A stretch of DNA of 64,000 bases, taken from Pandoraea sp. (lineage in GTDB: Bacteria; Pseudomonadota; Gammaproteobacteria; Burkholderiales; Burkholderiaceae). Below are positions 7,920 through 16,974 of the stretch, piece after piece. The stretch is taken from assembly GCF_004297875.1 (NCBI RefSeq), contig NZ_SCSK01000061.1, forward strand, positions 86,076-150,075, given 5' to 3'. A program made the position numbers and the translations under genes. How positions within the stretch are numbered: the first letter of the stretch is position 1; each line of letters begins with the position of its first letter. The notes under the pieces are model-generated. The model was given only the letters and a program-made list of their open reading frames with translations. It did not search any database and was not told the DNA's origin.

Positions 7920-10343
7920 ATGAGCGACGATATTTCACGCGTGGTGTGGTTCGAGGATTTGCGCCGCACCGACGTGCCGACAGTTGGCGGCAAGAACGCC
8001 TCGCTGGGCGAGTTGATCAGCGCGCTGGCGCCGCAGGGCATTCAGGTGCCGCCCGGTTTTGCGCTGACGGCGGCGGCGTACTGGGAATATCTCGACGCCA
8101 ATCATTTGCGCCCGGTGCTTGCTTCGCTGCTCGACGATCTGACGGCCGGCAAGCGCACGCTGGCCGAGGCCGGCCAGGCGATTCGCCGCGCGATGCTCGA
8201 TGGCGATTGGCCGGCGGCGACCGCGCGGGCGGTGGCGCAGGCTTATGCCGAGCTCAATCGCCGCAGCCGTCGCGCCGAGGTGGACGTGGCGGTGCGCTCG
8301 AGCGCGACGGCCGAGGATTTGCCGGACGCCAGCTTCGCTGGCCAGCAGGAAACCTTTTTGAATATGCGCGGCGAGCGCGCGGTGCTCGATGCGTGCCGCC
8401 GCTGCTATGCGTCGCTGTTCACCGACCGGGCGATCAGTTACCGGCAGGCCAAGGGCTTCGATCATATGAAGGTGGCGCTGTCGGTGGGCGTGCAGCGCAT
8501 GGTGCGCTCCGACCGCGGCGGCGCCGGCGTGATGTTTACGATCGATACCGAGACCGGCTTTGACAAGGTGGTGCTGATCAACGCGGCCTGGGGGCTTGGC
8601 GAGAGCGTGGTGCAAGGCTCGGTCGACCCCGACGAGTACGAGGTGTTCAAGCCGCTGCTGTCGGATGCCGCGCTGGCCCCGATCATCGGCAAGCGGTGCG
8701 GCGCGAAGGAACACAAGCTGATTTACGCGGCGGACGGCCAGGGCACCCAGGGCGCCACGCAATACGTGGCCACCGCCCGGGCCGAGCGCGCCGCTTTTGT
8801 GCTCGACGACGCGCAGATCCTCGCGCTGTCGCGCTGGGGCTGCCTGATCGAGGCGCATTACGGCCGGCCGATGGACATCGAATGGGCCAGGGACGGCGAG
8901 ACCGGCGAGATGTTTATCGTGCAGGCCCGGCCCGAGACCGTGCAGTCGCGTCGCGAAGCGGGCGCGACGAAGGTCTATCGCATCAGGAAGGCCGGCCGCA
9001 CGCTGGCCACCGGCGTGAGCATTGGCGATGCGGTGGCCACCGGCCAGGTGTGCATCATCGAGAGCCCGCGCGAGATGGCGCGGTTCGTCGACGGCGCGAT
9101 TCTGGTCACGCAGTCGACCGACCCCGACTGGGTGCCGGTGATGCGCCGCGCCTCGGCCATCGTCACCAACGAAGGCGGCCGCACCTCGCACGCGGCGATC
9201 GTGAGCCGCGAGCTCGGGCTGCCGGCGATCGTCGGCACCGGCAACGCGACCGAGGTGCTGCATGACCAGCAGGCGGTGACGGTGTCCTGCGCGCAGGGGC
9301 GCGAAGGGTTCGTCTATGAGGGGCTGGCCGAGTATGACGTCGAGAAGGTCGATTTCACGCAGCTGCCGGCCACGCGCACCAAGATCATGCTCAATCTGGC
9401 CAACCCGGCCGCGGCGTTTCGCTGGTGGCGGGTGCCGGCCGATGGCATCGGCCTGGCGCGCATGGAGTTCGTGGTGAGCAACCTGATCAAGATCCATCCA
9501 ATGGCGCTGGTGCGCTACGACACGCTGGCCGATGCACAGGCCAAGACCGTCATCGCCGGGCTCACCGCCGGTTACGAAAGCAAGACGGAATATTTCGTCG
9601 ATCGCCTGGCGCGCGGGCTCGGCAGGATCGCGGCGCTGCAATACCCGCACCCGGTGATCGTGCGCATGAGCGACTTCAAGACCAATGAGTATGCGCACCT
9701 GATCGGCGGCGCGGCGTTCGAGCCGAAGGAAGAGAACCCGATGCTGGGCTTTCGGGGCGCGTCGCGCTATTACTCGCCGCGTTATCGCGAGGGCTTCGCG
9801 CTGGAATGCCAGGCGATTGCCCGCCTGCGCAACCAGTTGGGGTTTACCAATGTGATCGTGATGATTCCGTTTTGCCGCTCAGCCAGGGAGGCCGATCGCG
9901 TGCTTGCCGCCATGGCGGAAAACGGCCTGGTGCGCGGGCAGGCGGGGCTGGAGGTGTACGTGATGTGCGAGATTCCGTCGAATGTGATTCTGGCGCAGGC
10001 GTTCGCGCAGCGCTTCGACGGCTTCTCGATCGGCAGCAACGATCTGACCCAGCTCACGCTCGGCGTCGACCGCGACTCCGCCGAGCTCTCCGAGCTGTTC
10101 GACGAGCAGGACGACGCCGTCAAATGGATGATCCGCAACGTCATCACCGAAGCGCACAAGAGCGGCGCGCATGTCGGCCTGTGCGGGCAGGCGCCGAGCG
10201 ATCACCCCGAGTTCGCCGAGTTTCTGGTCGAGTGCGGCATCGACTCGATGTCGGTGAGCCCCGACAGTTTCATTGCGGTCAAGCGGCGCGTCGCGCGCGC
10301 CGAGGCTGCCCACCAGCCGGGCGCGACGCCCCCGGCCCTTTGA
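7920..10343 (+). CDS. ppsA: Phosphoenolpyruvate synthase
   Basis: An 807-residue PEP synthase (pyruvate, water dikinase), converting pyruvate and ATP to PEP, AMP and phosphate for gluconeogenesis. The N-terminal ATP-binding domain begins VGGKNASLGELIS and contains VDVAVRSSATAEDLPDASFA. The swivelling phospho-histidine domain contains GGRTSHAAIVSRELG. The C-terminal PEP/pyruvate barrel includes GFRGASRYYS, and its catalytic Cys is in VGLCGQAPSDHPE. I chose ATG 7920 (MSDDISRVVWFEDL) because it matches the usual start and has GGAGGCGGAG just upstream; an in-frame start at 7848 would add 24 Ala/Arg-rich residues. The PfkB-type kinase follows 18 bp downstream, so the two are probably one operon. 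Confidence 0.96.
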   Translation: MSDDISRVVWFEDLRRTDVPTVGGKNASLGELISALAPQGIQVPPGFALTAAAYWEYLDANHLRPVLASLLDDLTAGKRTLAEAGQAIRRAMLDGDWPAATARAVAQAYAELNRRSRRAEVDVAVRSSATAEDLPDASFAGQQETFLNMRGERAVLDACRRCYASLFTDRAISYRQAKGFDHMKVALSVGVQRMVRSDRGGAGVMFTIDTETGFDKVVLINAAWGLGESVVQGSVDPDEYEVFKPLLSDAALAPIIGKRCGAKEHKLIYAADGQGTQGATQYVATARAERAAFVLDDAQILALSRWGCLIEAHYGRPMDIEWARDGETGEMFIVQARPETVQSRREAGATKVYRIRKAGRTLATGVSIGDAVATGQVCIIESPREMARFVDGAILVTQSTDPDWVPVMRRASAIVTNEGGRTSHAAIVSRELGLPAIVGTGNATEVLHDQQAVTVSCAQGREGFVYEGLAEYDVEKVDFTQLPATRTKIMLNLANPAAAFRWWRVPADGIGLARMEFVVSNLIKIHPMALVRYDTLADAQAKTVIAGLTAGYESKTEYFVDRLARGLGRIAALQYPHPVIVRMSDFKTNEYAHLIGGAAFEPKEENPMLGFRGASRYYSPRYREGFALECQAIARLRNQLGFTNVIVMIPFCRSAREADRVLAAMAENGLVRGQAGLEVYVMCEIPSNVILAQAFAQRFDGFSIGSNDLTQLTLGVDRDSAELSELFDEQDDAVKWMIRNVITEAHKSGAHVGLCGQAPSDHPEFAEFLVECGIDSMSVSPDSFIAVKRRVARAEAAHQPGATPPAL

Positions 10344-10361
10344 GCGAGGCACAGCCCTGCG

Positions 10362-11309
10362 ATGCCCGAGATCCTGACCTTCACGCCGAACCCGTCGATC
10401 GACGTGTTCACCACCGTCGACAAAGTGATCGATACGCGCAAGATGCGCTGCGGCGCCGAGCGGCGTGACCCGGGCGGCGGCGGCGTGAACGTCGCGCGCG
10501 TCGTGCAGCGGCTGGGCGGCAGTTGCACCGCCGTGGTGATGGCCGGCGGCCAGACCGGCGCCATGCTGCGGCAGTTGCTCGAGGCCGAACAGGTGGCCAC
10601 CGCGTGCGTCGACATCGCCGGCCACACGCGCGAGAGCTTCTCGGTGCTCGAGACCAGCACGGGGCGCGAGTTCCGCTTTGTGCTGCCGGGCCCGGTCATC
10701 ACCGGCAACGACTGGCAGCGCTGTCTGGATGCGGTGGCCGCGTTCGATCCGGCCCCGCGCTTTCTGGTGCTCAGCGGCCGGCTGCCGCCGGGCGCGCCCA
10801 TCGACGGCTATGCGCAGCTGGCGCGTGCGGCTGCCGGGCGCGGCACGCAGGTCGCGCTCGATACCTCGGGGCCGGCACTGGCCGCGGCGCTCGAGGCGGG
10901 CGTGGCGATCGTCAAGCCCAGCGTCGACGAATTGCGCGAATTGACGGGCGAGCCGCTGGCCGACGAGGCCCAGTGGTGCGAGGCTGCGCGGCAGATCGTG
11001 CGCGACGGCCGCGCGCGCATCGTCGCGCTGACGCTGGGCGGGCGTGGCGCGCTGCTGGTCGAGCGCGACCGGGTGCTGCGTGCGCCGGCGCTACCGGTCA
11101 GGATGGTGAGCGCGATCGGCGCGGGTGATAGTTTCCTGGCGGCGCTGGTGTGGGCGTTAAACCGCGGCGCCGGCACCGGCGAGGCATTCCGCTATGGCAT
11201 GGCGGCTGCCGCGGCGGCGCTGCTGAGCGCCGGCACGGGCCTGTGCCGCTGGGAGGACGTCGAGCGCCTCTACCACGAAGCGTCGAGCCACCCGACGGCG
11301 CTCGGGTAG
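10362..11309 (+). CDS. PfkB-family hexose-phosphate kinase (1-phosphofructokinase type)
   Basis: A 315-residue ribokinase/PfkB-family sugar kinase. The N-terminus ILTFTPNPSIDVFTTVDK and the following GGGGVNVARVV block are typical of 1-phosphofructokinase, tagatose-6-phosphate kinase and PfkB (minor 6-phosphofructokinase). The C-terminal signature IGAGDSFLAALVWAL carries the catalytic aspartate. It lies 18 bp behind ppsA, an unusual pairing of a gluconeogenic and a glycolytic-type enzyme. No PTS gene is nearby, so a fructose-1-phosphate substrate is not supported by context; fructose-6-phosphate is at least as likely. Confidence 0.9.
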   Translation: MPEILTFTPNPSIDVFTTVDKVIDTRKMRCGAERRDPGGGGVNVARVVQRLGGSCTAVVMAGGQTGAMLRQLLEAEQVATACVDIAGHTRESFSVLETSTGREFRFVLPGPVITGNDWQRCLDAVAAFDPAPRFLVLSGRLPPGAPIDGYAQLARAAAGRGTQVALDTSGPALAAALEAGVAIVKPSVDELRELTGEPLADEAQWCEAARQIVRDGRARIVALTLGGRGALLVERDRVLRAPALPVRMVSAIGAGDSFLAALVWALNRGAGTGEAFRYGMAAAAAALLSAGTGLCRWEDVERLYHEASSHPTALG

Positions 11310-11336
11310 TTCAGCGGGCGATGCAGCAGCGGCATG

Positions 11337-12026
11337 CTAGAGGCCGATGGGGATCGGAGGCTGCTCGGTGTGATCGACAACGCGCTTGACCCCGGGTATG
11401 CCCTCGGCCGCCACGCGCACTGCGTCGACCGATGCCTGCGAGCTGAAGACGCCCCACAGATGCACGACGCCATCACGCACGATCACGCCGCGGCCGGCAA
11501 AACCCCATGGCTGGCCTGCCAGTTCCGCCAGGAGCCGCTCGCGTATTTCGTGATCCGAAACGAATTCGTCGACTGCCGGCTGCGGCAAGCTGCTGGCAAG
11601 CGCTTGAACGAGATTGGCGCGACTGATCACCCCGACCACCTTGCCCGCGCGCAATACCGGCACCCGTTTGATACCTCGCGACTCCAGCAGGCCTGCGACG
11701 TCGCCGAGCGGCGTCTGCTCGTCGACCGACGCCACATCGCGGGTCATCACGTCGGAAACCTGGTGCCCGTGCGATTTAACGTATTCCTGTGCCCGCGCAT
11801 CGGCTGACAACAATCCCAGCCACCAGGACCGGTGCTGTTTTTCCGTGCCGAGTTCGGCGCGCCGGATCAGATCGCCTTCGCTAACGATACCGACCAGCTT
11901 CCCGCCTTCGTCGATGACCGGGGCACCGCTGATGCGATGCTGCAAAAAGAGACCAGCGACATCACGAATTGTCGCGCTGGGTTTGACTGAAATGACATTT
12001 GGCGTCATGACATCGCGAGCATGCAT
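11337..12026 (-). CDS. CBS-CBS-BON domain protein
   Basis: This 229-residue soluble protein has two CBS domains (about 1-150, starting MHARDVMTPNVISVKPSATI and later VSDVMTRDVASVDEQTPLGD) that usually bind adenine nucleotides. A C-terminal BON domain (about 155-225, ending GIPGVKRVVDHTEQPPIPIG) follows. The start ATG 12026 is chosen over an upstream in-frame start at 12098 because the CBS fold begins directly there. It converges on the kinase gene at 11309. Such proteins are common beside PEP synthase and stress genes in Burkholderiaceae; a role in energy-state sensing is inference. Confidence 0.88.
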   Translation of the reverse strand: MHARDVMTPNVISVKPSATIRDVAGLFLQHRISGAPVIDEGGKLVGIVSEGDLIRRAELGTEKQHRSWWLGLLSADARAQEYVKSHGHQVSDVMTRDVASVDEQTPLGDVAGLLESRGIKRVPVLRAGKVVGVISRANLVQALASSLPQPAVDEFVSDHEIRERLLAELAGQPWGFAGRGVIVRDGVVHLWGVFSSQASVDAVRVAAEGIPGVKRVVDHTEQPPIPIGL

Positions 12027-12169
12027 TGTCCATCTCCTGACAAGGTATTTATGCATCAACGGATCCGCCGTACATCCGGACTCCGACCTATCCTGCAATC
12101 GAATTCCAGCTTAATCGTGTGTACGGGTGCCCTCTTGATAAATGTCAACCGACGCGCACGCATGTTAAT

Positions 12170-12184
12170 AATTGAAATACAATT
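12170..12184. promoter_or_regulatory. Inverted repeat AATTG-N5-CAATT upstream of iclR-type gene, possible operator
   Basis: The perfect inverted repeat AATTG-AAATA-CAATT lies 83 bp upstream of the IclR-family start. A close relative, ATTGAAATGACAAT, lies at 19691-19704 ahead of the minus-strand operon that this regulator probably controls. Spacing and symmetry suit a dimeric IclR-type repressor; binding is not shown. Confidence 0.45.
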
Positions 12185-12267
12185 AAAACAATCCCGATTC
12201 AATATTTATCAAGCGGGTTACGATCAAATTTTCGGCCCGATGCCATTGCCCGGACCGCCCTATCGAT

Positions 12268-13104
12268 ATGCCCAAAAAGACGCCCTCCCCGCCACCCGAA
12301 CCGCCGCGCGCCACGCACGAGGCATCGCCGCGTTCGTCGCTGTTCGTCGGTTCGACAGAAAAGGCCTTTCAGGTGCTGCATGCGTTCGACGGTCCGAGCC
12401 GCCATATGACGCTGGCCGATATCGCGCGCAGTTCGGGGCTCGATCGCAGCGCGACGCAGCGGGTGGTGTATACGCTCGAGAACCTGGGCTACCTGTATCG
12501 CATCCCGGAGACGCGCACCTATGGCCTGACGCCGAAGGTATTGCAGTTTTCCTACAACTACGTGCGCGCCAACGAACTGATCGACAAGGCCTCGCCCTAC
12601 CTGCTCGACATCAGCCGGCGGGTTGGCGAGACCACCAATTTGCAGGAACTCGACGGCAACGAGATCGTCTTCGTGGCACGCTTTCCCGGGCACCATCTGG
12701 TGAATATCGACATCGTGGTCGGCAGCCGCCTGCCGGCGCTTTTCACCGCGTCGGGCACGGCGATCCTGGCGCGCCTGCCGCAAGAGCGGTGCGAGGAAAT
12801 TTTCGCGCAGACGCGGCTCGAGCCGATCACGCCGTACACGGAAATCAACCCGGGCAAACTGCGCGAGCGGATCCGCAAGACGGCGCAAACCGGCTATGCG
12901 ATCGTGACGAACGAAACGGTGCTGGGCGATATCTCCGTGGCCGCGCCCGTCACCGATCATCGGGGCATTGCGGTGGCCGCGATCAATATTTCGGTACCGA
13001 CCTCGCGCTGGACGGTCGAGCGGGTCGAGGCCGAACTGGCGCAGCACGTGCAGGTCGTGGCCACGTCGATCTCGAAAGCGAAATTCAGCAGCTACACGCG
13101 ATAA
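12268..13104 (+). CDS. IclR-family transcriptional regulator
   Basis: A 278-residue IclR-type regulator. The winged helix-turn-helix is at about residues 28-90 (KAFQVLHAFDGPSRHMTLAD, then SSGLDRSATQRVVYTLENLG). The effector-binding domain occupies about 105-270 and includes SGTAILARLPQER and a C-terminal block around TDHRGIAVAAINISVP. It converges with the five-gene operon at 13124-19615; only 19 bp separate its stop from the last operon gene. IclR proteins usually repress neighbouring catabolic or uptake genes until an acid or aromatic ligand binds. Here I infer control of that operon and probably of itself through the paired AT-rich repeats. Confidence 0.92.
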   Translation: MPKKTPSPPPEPPRATHEASPRSSLFVGSTEKAFQVLHAFDGPSRHMTLADIARSSGLDRSATQRVVYTLENLGYLYRIPETRTYGLTPKVLQFSYNYVRANELIDKASPYLLDISRRVGETTNLQELDGNEIVFVARFPGHHLVNIDIVVGSRLPALFTASGTAILARLPQERCEEIFAQTRLEPITPYTEINPGKLRERIRKTAQTGYAIVTNETVLGDISVAAPVTDHRGIAVAAINISVPTSRWTVERVEAELAQHVQVVATSISKAKFSSYTR

Positions 13105-13123
13105 GCCCGGCCGCCCATCGTGC

Positions 13124-14029
13124 TCACGCCAGCCGCTCGAACACCGCGAGCTGCCTGGCCAGTTCTTCGCGCAGGCTGGCCTGCAGCGCCGGTGCCGCGG
13201 CAACCAGTGGCGCGAGCAAATCCGGGGCGTTCACGCCGATCAAATCGATCACGGATTTCATCGGGCCCGGATTGGTTTCGGAAAACGCTAGGTTCATCAG
13301 TGGAATCAATTGGCGGTGCACTTCCAACGCCTGCCGGGTGTGGCCCTGCGAGGCGAGCCGATAAATCTTGCGCCACGCGCTCGGCAGGAGGTTGGCCGTC
13401 ACCACGATGCCGCCGCGCGCGCCAGCGGCCACGTGCAGCGGGAACAGCGTGTCTTCGCCGCTGAGCATGGCAAACGATTCATCGACGCCGGCGATGGTGC
13501 GCAGGAAGTGATACATGTCGGTGTTGCACGCTTTCATGCCGATGATGCGCTCGTGCCGGGAGAGCTCGTGCAGCACCTCTGGCGAGATCGCGATACGGGT
13601 GCGGTAGGGAATCTCGTAAATCAGGATCGGCACCGGCGAGGCATCGGCATAGCGCAGAAAATAATCGCGAATGCCGGCCTGTGTCGGGTTGGTGTAGTAA
13701 GGCGTGAGCACCAGCAGCGCATCGACGCCGGCCGCGGCGAATTCCCTGCCGGCTTGCAGCGCGTCGTAGTATCCCGGGTCGAGCACACCGGCGATCACCG
13801 GCACGCTGCGGCCCACCGCATCGACGGTGATCTCGGCCATGCGGATCCGCTCGGCATGGGGCAGCGAGCCATATTCGCCGGTACCGCCCAGCGGCACGAC
13901 GCCCTCCACGCCCTGCTTCAGCAGATAGGCGATCAATGCGCGCGTGGCGGATTCGTTGATCGTGTCGTCCGGATTGACCGGCGTCGGTATCGCGGGCATG
14001 ACACCGCGTAATTGATTGGCATTGAGCAT
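13124..14029 (-). CDS. DapA-family aldolase (dihydrodipicolinate synthase/N-acetylneuraminate lyase superfamily)
   Basis: A 301-residue class I aldolase of the DHDPS/NAL superfamily. The substrate-binding motif GGTGEYGSLPHAER corresponds to the family GTTGE block. The Schiff-base lysine lies in IIGMKACNTDM, and the supporting tyrosine in LIYEIPYRTRIAI. The start ATG 14029 (MLNANQLRGVMPAIPTP) is chosen over an upstream in-frame start. It is the last gene of an operon with an FAD dehydrogenase and a polyamine-type ABC importer, so a catabolic aldolase or dehydratase acting on an imported 2-keto or hydroxy acid is more likely than lysine biosynthesis. The exact substrate is unknown. Confidence 0.88.
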   Translation of the reverse strand: MLNANQLRGVMPAIPTPVNPDDTINESATRALIAYLLKQGVEGVVPLGGTGEYGSLPHAERIRMAEITVDAVGRSVPVIAGVLDPGYYDALQAGREFAAAGVDALLVLTPYYTNPTQAGIRDYFLRYADASPVPILIYEIPYRTRIAISPEVLHELSRHERIIGMKACNTDMYHFLRTIAGVDESFAMLSGEDTLFPLHVAAGARGGIVVTANLLPSAWRKIYRLASQGHTRQALEVHRQLIPLMNLAFSETNPGPMKSVIDLIGVNAPDLLAPLVAAAPALQASLREELARQLAVFERLA

Positions 14030-14063
14030 GAAATGTCCTGGTATCGAAAATCGGCCCGCACGG

Positions 14064-15851
14064 TCAGCGTGCCACGCTGCGGCGATGCAGCCTGGCCGCA
14101 ACCCAGATCAGGCTGGCGGTAAAGAGGAACAGGCACGTCGAGACGGCGGCGATCACCGGCGAGATCTCCATGGTGATGGTGTCCCAGAACTGCTTGGGCA
14201 GGGTCGTGCTCAAACCGCCCGAGGAAAACAGCGCGATGGTCAGTTCGTCGAACGAGGTAGCGAAGGCGAACAGGAACGACGACATCAGGCCGGCCGCCAG
14301 AATCGGGAACGTCACGAAGCGCAGCGTGGCGCTCGGGCGGGCCCCCAGACTCTGGGCGGCCTGGTCGAGGCGAACGTCATAGTTGCGCAACACCGCCATC
14401 ATGGTGATGACCACGTAGGGCACGGCAACCACGGTATGACCCAGCACCAACCCCAGCGACGTGCCGACCAAACCAATATGCGCGTAGAAATAGAACAACC
14501 CGACGGCGAGAATCATGCGCGGCACGACGATCGGCGCCATCACAAACGCCAGCATCAGCGACTTGCCGCGCAGCTTGCCGCGCGCCAGCAGGAACGCCGC
14601 AGGCGTGCCGATAAGCATCGACAGCAGCGCGGTGCAGGTGCCGACGATGAACGAGCGCGCGATCGACTGCATCCATAGCGGCGAGCGCAGCATTTGGTGA
14701 TACCACTGCAGCGAGAAGCCGTGCGGTGGCCAGGTAAGACCGGACGCGGCATCGAACGACAGCGGAATCATCAGAAAGGTGGGCGCGCTCAGGAACAGCA
14801 GCAGCAGGATCACCACGCCCCAGGTGAAGCGCGACTGCCCCGGCACCGCCGCGCCGGCGCGGCGCCGCTTTGGCAGACAGTCGACCAGCCGGTCGGTGAG
14901 CACGGCCAGGACGGCGAGCACGGCGTCGCCCACCCGGCGAGGCCAGTTGCCGAGCGACGACGGGCGGGCGCGGGCTTCGCCGCCGGTCATGGTGGACAGC
15001 CCCACCAGCTTGTCGTAGACGAGAAACACGATCAGCACGACCACCAGCAGCAACACCGAGATCGCGCCCGCGAACCCCCAGTTCAGGGCCTGCAGCACCT
15101 GGTCGATGATCAATTGCGTGATCATCGTCTGATGGCGCCCGCCCAGCAATGCCGGCGTGATGAAAAAGCCGATCGCGGTGACGAACACCATCAGCGCCGC
15201 GGCGGCCACGCCCGGCATCGACAGCGGAAAGTAGATTTTCCAGAACGCCGTGCCGGGGCGTGCGCCGAGCGTCGCGGCCGCGCGCGGCAAATTGCGGTCG
15301 ATGTTCTCCATGACCGACAGCATGGTCAGCACCGCCAGCGGCATGAGTGCATGCACCATGCCGAGGATCACCGCGCCGAAATTGTAGAGCAGGTTCAGCG
15401 GCTGATGGATGACGCCGACGGCCATCAGGAAATCGTTGATCACGCCATTGCGCCCGAGCAGCACGACCCAGGCGAAGGTCCGCACCAGAAAGCTGGTCCA
15501 AAACGACAGCAGCACCCAGAACAGCAACGCGTTCTTGCGCTTGCCGTGCAGCGACGAAATCAGATAGGCGACCGGGTAGGCACAGAGCACCGAGAAAAAG
15601 GTGGTCCACAACGAGATCTTCAACGTGATCACCAGCACGTCGAGATAGACGGGCGTGGCAAACAGGCGGCGGTACTCGCCCAAATTGAAGCCGGTGGCGT
15701 GGTGTACGCTTTGCAGCAATAACTGGCCGACCGGGTACACCAGCAGGGCCAGCAGCAGAGCGACCAGCGGCGCGCCCATGAGAACAGGACGCCACGAGCG
15801 CTTGCGCGGCCGGTTGGCCGGGTCGCGCGCCAGGACTGCGGATGTCTGCAT
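14064..15851 (-). CDS. Fused double ABC permease (PotB-PotC type)
   Basis: A 595-residue membrane protein that holds two complete binding-protein-dependent transport domains in one chain. The first half (about residues 20-275) carries the EAA loop AAATLGARPGTAFWKIYFPL; the second (about 345-590) carries AAQSLGARPSATLRFVTFP. About twelve hydrophobic segments are visible, with a charged linker around 285-345. In most polyamine/spermidine importers these are two proteins, as in PotB and PotC. The start ATG 15851 lies 4 bp beyond the stop of the ATPase gene. With the ATPase and the binding protein it would form a complete importer. The same fused layout is known in AfuB/FbpB-like iron systems, so the ligand class is set by the binding protein. 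Confidence 0.9.
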   Translation of the reverse strand: MQTSAVLARDPANRPRKRSWRPVLMGAPLVALLLALLVYPVGQLLLQSVHHATGFNLGEYRRLFATPVYLDVLVITLKISLWTTFFSVLCAYPVAYLISSLHGKRKNALLFWVLLSFWTSFLVRTFAWVVLLGRNGVINDFLMAVGVIHQPLNLLYNFGAVILGMVHALMPLAVLTMLSVMENIDRNLPRAAATLGARPGTAFWKIYFPLSMPGVAAAALMVFVTAIGFFITPALLGGRHQTMITQLIIDQVLQALNWGFAGAISVLLLVVVLIVFLVYDKLVGLSTMTGGEARARPSSLGNWPRRVGDAVLAVLAVLTDRLVDCLPKRRRAGAAVPGQSRFTWGVVILLLLFLSAPTFLMIPLSFDAASGLTWPPHGFSLQWYHQMLRSPLWMQSIARSFIVGTCTALLSMLIGTPAAFLLARGKLRGKSLMLAFVMAPIVVPRMILAVGLFYFYAHIGLVGTSLGLVLGHTVVAVPYVVITMMAVLRNYDVRLDQAAQSLGARPSATLRFVTFPILAAGLMSSFLFAFATSFDELTIALFSSGGLSTTLPKQFWDTITMEISPVIAAVSTCLFLFTASLIWVAARLHRRSVAR

Positions 15852-15855
15852 GGCG

Positions 15856-16944
15856 TTACTCCGCAAGCGCCACGGCATCGGCCGCAGCCCATGACAGGCC
15901 GAGCGTTTGCCCAACTTCATATTGCCGGCCCAACTGGCAGGTCGGATACGAGGCCACCAGCGAGGCGCTCGCGTCGGTGTTGGCCACGAGATAGAGCTTG
16001 GTCAGGCTGCCGGTCACCATGATGTCGCGCAGCTGGCAAGCGATCCGGCCGTCGGCATGCTCAGCCGCATCGATGCGCAGATTCTGCGGGCGCAGCATCA
16101 GCTTGACCTTCTGTCCGATGCGCGGCGGCTGCCCGTTGACGGTCGCCCGTCCACTGCCGGCCTGGCCGTTGATGCTCACGCCCACTTCGTTGCCGTCCAG
16201 ATGCGTCACAACCGCGTCGAGCAGATTCGATTCGCCGAGGAAATCGGCCACGAACACGGTACGCGGCCGGAAATACAGGTCGGCGGGCGTGCCCAGTTGT
16301 TCGATCGCGCCGCCGTTCATCAGGCAGATGCGGTCGGACATCGTCATCGCCTCTTCCTGGTCATGGGTCACGTACACGATGGTGGTGCCCAGTTCGCGGT
16401 GGATGCGCTTGATCTCCAGCTGCATGTGGTCGCGCAGCTTCTTGTCGAGCGCGCCCAGCGGTTCGTCCATCAGAATGATCGACGGCCGATAGACCAGGCA
16501 GCGCGCCAGTGCGATGCGCTGCTGCTGCCCGCCGGAGAGCTCGCGCGGCAAGCGCTGCGCGACATGCGGCAGGTGCACCATCTCCAGTGCCTCGGCCACG
16601 CGGGCACGCACCGTGGCACTGTCGGCCTTGCGCATTTGCAGCGGAAAGGCAATGTTCTGCGCGACGCTCATGTGCGGGAACAGCGCGTAGTTCTGGAATA
16701 CCATGCCGATGTCGCGTTCATACGGCGCACCGTAGGTGACATCGACACCGTTGATCAGCACCTGCCCGCCATCCGGCTGTGCCAGCCCGGCGATCAGGCT
16801 GAGCAAGGTCGTCTTGCCCGAGCCGGAGGGGCCGAGCAGCGTGAGAAATTCGCCTTGGGCGACGTCGAGATCGGTGGGCGCCAGGGCGACGAAGTCGCCA
16901 TAGCGCTTGCACAGTTTCGAGATTTTCAGGTTGGCTGAAGACAT
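15856..16944 (-). CDS. ABC transporter ATP-binding protein, PotA type
   Basis: This 362-residue ATPase energises the importer encoded on both sides. It has Walker [18 protein letters not shown]-loop MVFQNYALFPHMSV, signature LSGGQQQRIALARCL, Walker B SIILMDEPLGAL and the switch histidine in YVTHDQEEAMT. A C-terminal TOBE-type domain follows (about 240-360). That long C-terminus places it among polyamine, iron and opine importer ATPases. ATG 16944 (MSSANLKISKLCKRYGD) is preferred; a TTG 15 bp upstream is in frame. The gene is followed after 4 bp by the fused permease. Confidence 0.93.
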   Translation of the reverse strand: MSSANLKISKLCKRYGDFVALAPTDLDVAQGEFLTLLGPSGSGKTTLLSLIAGLAQPDGGQVLINGVDVTYGAPYERDIGMVFQNYALFPHMSVAQNIAFPLQMRKADSATVRARVAEALEMVHLPHVAQRLPRELSGGQQQRIALARCLVYRPSIILMDEPLGALDKKLRDHMQLEIKRIHRELGTTIVYVTHDQEEAMTMSDRICLMNGGAIEQLGTPADLYFRPRTVFVADFLGESNLLDAVVTHLDGNEVGVSINGQAGSGRATVNGQPPRIGQKVKLMLRPQNLRIDAAEHADGRIACQLRDIMVTGSLTKLYLVANTDASASLVASYPTCQLGRQYEVGQTLGLSWAAADAVALAE

Positions 16945-16974
16945 GGCATTCAATGGCAATGATGAAACGTCGAA

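Noticed and set aside
7935..9698. 587-codon minus-strand frame within ppsA
   Set aside because: Fully antisense to a well-conserved enzyme; composition is that of a shadow frame and no ribosome site or homology-like motif is present.
12021..13364. 447-codon plus-strand frame overlapping the IclR gene in another frame
   Set aside because: The IclR reading frame has a full winged-helix and effector domain; this one has none.
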